The notes under the pieces: model-generated | Told to the model about the DNA's origin: nothing | Seen by the model: the letters and a program-made list of their open reading frames with translations, nothing else | Database searches by the model: none | Made by a program: the position numbers and the translations under genes | Part shown: in pieces, positions 63,481 through 64,000 of the stretch | Position numbering within the stretch: the first letter of the stretch is position 1 | Layout of the letters: every line of letters starts with the position of its first letter | NCBI GenBank assembly: GCA_031216915.1 | Contig: CM062292.1 | Span: 200,529,262 to 200,593,261 of the forward strand | DNA length: 64,000 bases | DNA from: Pictodentalium vernedei | Lineage: Eukaryota > Mollusca > Scaphopoda > Dentaliida > Dentaliidae | Direction: 5' to 3'

Positions 63481-63580
63481 AATCTATTCATCACCTCTTG
63501 GGAGGTTCAATAATAATTTAGTTCTACAGTCCTGTGGGGATGTAGGATTAAATTATTGATTATCCTCTTCACCATTTCAA
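63481..63580. repeat. Small fold-back
   Basis: GAGGTTCAATAATAATTTAG and its imperfect complement TTAAATTATTGATTATCCTC around TTCTACAGTCCTGTGGGGA. Confidence 0.65.
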
Positions 63581-63970
63581 ATATTACTATTTTTCTGCTA
63601 AATTTTATGCACAACATGCAGTAGCGAAAGGCATGCCTTGATAATGTCAGTCAGAAGCCATCACAGAAAATTCAATGCAAACTAAGATTCAGAATCATAG
63701 ATTTGTCAAAGTAAAAGAGATAGTTCGGCTACCTCAGTGAGGAAACCAAGACATTTGGACAGCATTACTGAACTAGGAGAAGAGGAAATCGTGAACTTTG
63801 TGACATAATAACACTGCTAGGAAACTGCAACAGATCTCAGAACATTTTGTAATTATTTGTGTTCCTTTAATAAATAGAGGTTATTATTTGACTAGTTTCA
63901 TATCGACCGAGATAAGAGCCTTAGTAACTTCACATCAGCCTTTGACCTTTGGTCTCTGGCTGATATGAAG
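63581..63970. other. Unassigned sequence
   Basis: A short inverted repeat (CATCAGCC / GGCTGAT) at about 63,932-63,967; no gene. Confidence 0.35.
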
Positions 63971-63971
63971 C

Positions 63972-64000
63972 TGGCCTGAAAACAAAATGAGGTCCCCAGA
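63972..64000. mobile_element. Start of MITE F4, copy 3, cut by the window edge
   Basis: GGCCTGAAAACAAAATGAGG then TCCCCAGA matches the left 30 bp of F4 (58,581-58,622) with a deletion. Confidence 0.6.

Overview
The window looks like a gene-free, repeat-dominated stretch of an animal nuclear genome, most likely a bivalve mollusc or another lophotrochozoan. That assignment is an inference. It rests on cassette elements with ~140-170 bp internal tandem units between short hairpin-bearing ends, the architecture of bivalve Pearl / Helentron-associated elements. It also rests on APE-type LINEs, tRNA-derived SINEs, very many fold-back MITEs and long G/C homopolymers. I see no host exon, rRNA or credible functional tRNA. 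The only long open frames belong to non-LTR retrotransposons.

Layout. 1-6,430: ends of cassette elements with a ~166-bp tandem core, then irregular tandem repeats and a fold-back. 6,430-13,820: a dense mosaic of MITEs and tandem-core cassettes, including three TTAA-bounded palindromic MITEs. 13,820-23,440: four Helentron-like cassettes (family E) with a ~140-bp core; one is split by a different cassette with a 166-bp core. 23,440-30,615: two nearly identical copies of one LINE (here LINE A), the first inserted in a cassette end embedded in a palindromic 20-mer array. 30,615-41,600: a nested complex. A 7.0-kb terminal-inverted-repeat element with a 10-bp target duplication (32,355-39,382) contains a decayed Jockey-like LINE (LINE B), which is itself split by a LINE A copy; further LINE A and LINE B fragments lie on both sides. 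41,600-45,450: tRNA-like sequences, partly a dimeric ~600-bp tandem array, plus a MITE. 46,900-48,560: a ~239-bp satellite. 48,700-51,670: simple repeats and a palindromic ~24-mer array. 52,840-56,675: nested MITEs, SINEs and a cassette. 56,675-64,000: fold-backs, a second SINE, three copies of another MITE and G-rich sequence.

How the parts relate. The strongest content is stratigraphy. Several insertions can be read against an undisrupted paralogue inside the window, giving exact junctions. These are the TTAA MITE inside a tandem unit and inside a TA-flanked DNA transposon, the SINE inside a MITE, a cassette inside a cassette with no duplication, LINE A inside a cassette end and inside LINE B with essentially no duplication, and the 7-kb element with a 10-bp duplication. 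LINE A looks recently active. LINE B and most MITEs look old. Family names (piggyBac-like, Mutator-like, pogo/Tigger-like, Helentron-like, Jockey-like) are inferred from termini, duplications and motifs; no database search was possible.
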